Of a stretch of DNA of 64,000 nt, positions 62,319 to 64,000 are shown in pieces. The notes under the pieces were generated by a model. That model had not been told where the DNA came from. It did no database searches and saw only the letters and a list, made by a program, of their open reading frames with translations. A program made the translations under genes and the position numbers. Source of the stretch: Periplaneta americana (taxonomy: Eukaryota; Arthropoda; Insecta; Blattodea; Blattidae). How positions within the stretch are numbered: position 1 is the stretch's first letter; the number at the start of each line of letters is the position of its first letter. Location of the stretch: NCBI RefSeq assembly GCF_040183065.1, contig NC_091120.1, positions 182,732,396 to 182,796,395 of the forward strand. The letters are read 5' to 3'.

Positions 62319-64000
62319 ATGATCGACGCCTGTCGCCGGATATCACGCTCCACGCTTGTTGTGCTGTTATTTCTGGGACTCACTGTAGTGAAAGGGGCGC
62401 CTGAGGAGTACGACTTCATCATTGTGGGAGCAGGTGCAGCAGGATGCTTACTAGCGGCTCGTCTCTCCGAGGTTCCAAACTGGACCGTCTTACTCCTGGA
62501 AGCTGGTGGACCCGAAACTTTCATCCAGCAAGTTCCTTTGTTCTCGCCATTGTTCACCAAAACGCCTGCGAACTGGGGATACAAAGCAGAGAAGAACGCT
62601 TCCTTCGGACTAGGCATGAAGGGAGGTCGTATGATTTGGCAACAAGGTAAAGGTATTGGGGGAGGCAGCGTGCTCAATGACATGATGTATGCCCGCGGAA
62701 ACAGAAAAGATTTTGACCATTGGGAGGCTCTAGGAAACACTGACTGGGGATATGAGAAAGTCTTGCATTATTTCAAAAAATTTGAGAGGATGGATATCCC
62801 TCAATACGCCAATGACACTAAATATCACTCCACTAAGGGAAGCATCCCCATTGACTATGCACCTTTTCATACTCCACTGGCAACAGCTTTCATAGAGGCT
62901 GGGAAATTGAAAGGTTATGCAAATAATGACTACAATGCAGAAAATCAGACGAGCTTTTCATATTCCCAAACCGTTATTATGAATGGTGCTCGAGTGAGTG
63001 CTAATAAAGCTTTCTTGGAGCCAGCAATGGGAAGAAAGAATTTACACGTCATGAAATGGAGTTCCGTTACAAAAATACTCATAGACAAAAATGAAATGAA
63101 GGCAATTGGCGTTGAATATAGACGTTTTTGGATGACGCGGCAAGCTATAGCCAAAAGAGAAGTGATAGTATCAGCAGGAGCTATAAATTCTCCGAAGTTA
63201 CTGATGCTATCCGGACTTGGTCCCAAAGATCACCTGCAAGACAAAGGTATCCCAGTTGTGCACGACTCCAAAGTAGGCTACAACATGCAGGATCATTACA
63301 CTTTCATAAATCTTTATTTTACTGTTAATGCAACCGTTGATCTTCAGGTCTACAATTATATGCACATATTCAAAGATTTTATCCAATATATCTTCAAGCG
63401 AGATGGTGGTTTTACTGTGCCGAGTGGATTTGAAGCCATGGCTTTTGTTGAAATTGAGTCGTCTTCAAATTATCCAGAAATAGAAATATATTTGGGAGGA
63501 CTGTTACTGCCTTCAATTCCCTTTTACCTAAGTCCATTTGGGATACTCTCGGACAGTATGAACGAATTCTTTAAACCTTTGCAACAGAAGAGCGGTTTCA
63601 CTATTTTTCCAATAGTTCTACGACCCTATAGCACTGGTAGGGTGATGCTCAAAGACAAAAATCCGAAAAGCAGTCCTCTGATCTATCCAAATTTCTTCTC
63701 AGATCCAAGAGATATGAAACTTCTGATAAAAGGTGTCAATATGACGCTAGAACTGGTGAAGTCTCCGCCGTTTGAGAAGTTTGGTGCTCAACTGTTCTCA
63801 GAGCCGTTGCCTCCCTGCAAATCTCACGAGTTTGGTTCGGATGCGTACTGGGAGTGTTGTGCTCGTCAAATGACTATAACAGTAGTCCATACGGCAGGGA
63901 CGTGCAAGATGGGACCTGAGTCAGACCCGGACGCCGTTGTTGATCCCAGGTTACGATTCAGAGGAGTGAAAAATCTTCGAGTTGTTGATTCTTCTATCAT
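62319..64000 (+). CDS. secreted GMC oxidoreductase (glucose dehydrogenase-like), 3' end outside window
   Basis: GMC enzymes are FAD-dependent oxidoreductases of alcohols and sugars; insects have many, including glucose dehydrogenase and ecdysone oxidase. The frame is open for 560 codons to the window edge (usual length about 600-630). Residues 1-26 form a signal peptide (LVVLLFLGLTVVKG), so the product is probably secreted. FAD motif GAGAAG at 37-42; GMC signature 1 GKGIGGGSVLNDMMYARGN from 110; signature 2 GAINSPKLLMLSGLGP from 287; His524 in VVHTAGTCKMGP. The first ATG lies 18 nt after a TTACTTCCAG acceptor (62300), implying an upstream non-coding exon not identified here. Which insect paralogue this is cannot be told. 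Confidence 0.95.
   Translation, partial: MIDACRRISRSTLVVLLFLGLTVVKGAPEEYDFIIVGAGAAGCLLAARLSEVPNWTVLLLEAGGPETFIQQVPLFSPLFTKTPANWGYKAEKNASFGLGMKGGRMIWQQGKGIGGGSVLNDMMYARGNRKDFDHWEALGNTDWGYEKVLHYFKKFERMDIPQYANDTKYHSTKGSIPIDYAPFHTPLATAFIEAGKLKGYANNDYNAENQTSFSYSQTVIMNGARVSANKAFLEPAMGRKNLHVMKWSSVTKILIDKNEMKAIGVEYRRFWMTRQAIAKREVIVSAGAINSPKLLMLSGLGPKDHLQDKGIPVVHDSKVGYNMQDHYTFINLYFTVNATVDLQVYNYMHIFKDFIQYIFKRDGGFTVPSGFEAMAFVEIESSSNYPEIEIYLGGLLLPSIPFYLSPFGILSDSMNEFFKPLQQKSGFTIFPIVLRPYSTGRVMLKDKNPKSSPLIYPNFFSDPRDMKLLIKGVNMTLELVKSPPFEKFGAQLFSEPLPPCKSHEFGSDAYWECCARQMTITVVHTAGTCKMGPESDPDAVVDPRLRFRGVKNLRVVDSSI

Noticed and set aside
62306-63226. Minus-strand frames of 93-144 codons near the right edge
   Set aside because: They are antisense shadows of the GMC oxidoreductase coding sequence.

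Overview
The window is animal nuclear DNA, almost certainly from an insect. It holds two host protein-coding loci set in dense transposon debris. The mix of repeats (RNase H-bearing LINEs, RTE-type and R2-like LINEs, Penelope-like elements with GIY-YIG domains, mariners, hAT elements, tRNA-headed SINEs) together with very large introns points to a big, repeat-rich insect genome. A blattodean such as a cockroach is my best guess, but that is inference only.

About 50 kb of the window (1492-51117, minus strand) is a single host gene. It is the UFM1-specific protease UFSP2, whose ten coding exons I could join by GT-AG splice sites in a continuous 607-codon frame. Exon 1 (51079-51117) supplies the start, and exon 10 (1492-1703) carries the catalytic Asp-Pro-His box and stop. 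The catalytic Cys lies in exon 8 (14373-14499). Most repeats listed below sit in its introns, so they are part of its pre-mRNA.

Layout: 1-1490 is the 3' flank with an R2-like LINE fragment. Introns 9 to 6 (1.7-25.5 kb) hold RTE, CR1-like and other LINE fragments, two mariners, a foldback MITE, a Penelope-like inverted pair and a LINE ORF1 block. Introns 5 to 3 (25.8-38.6 kb) hold a three-layer nest: a TIR element split by a hAT transposon, which itself carries a LINE piece. Intron 2 (38.8-49.2 kb) holds a second Penelope-like inverted pair, a three-copy LINE array, SINEs, the longest LINE copy, and about 1.36 kb of a 35-bp minisatellite. Upstream of UFSP2 (51-62 kb) there are several non-autonomous TIR elements, a head-to-head tRNA-like foldback and a LINE 3' end.

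From 62319 to the window edge a plus-strand, divergently oriented gene encodes a secreted GMC-family flavin oxidoreductase (glucose dehydrogenase-like), open for 560 codons. No rRNA gene, CRISPR array or convincing functional tRNA gene was seen, and I recognised no LTR retrovirus-like element.

The observations most worth checking are: inverted repeats flanking UFSP2 exons 4-6; the minisatellite whose unit looks like a branch point plus 3' splice site in the transcript sense; hammerhead-like cores at both Penelope-like termini; the tRNA-like foldback; and the LINE array with the same 8-mer at all four junctions.
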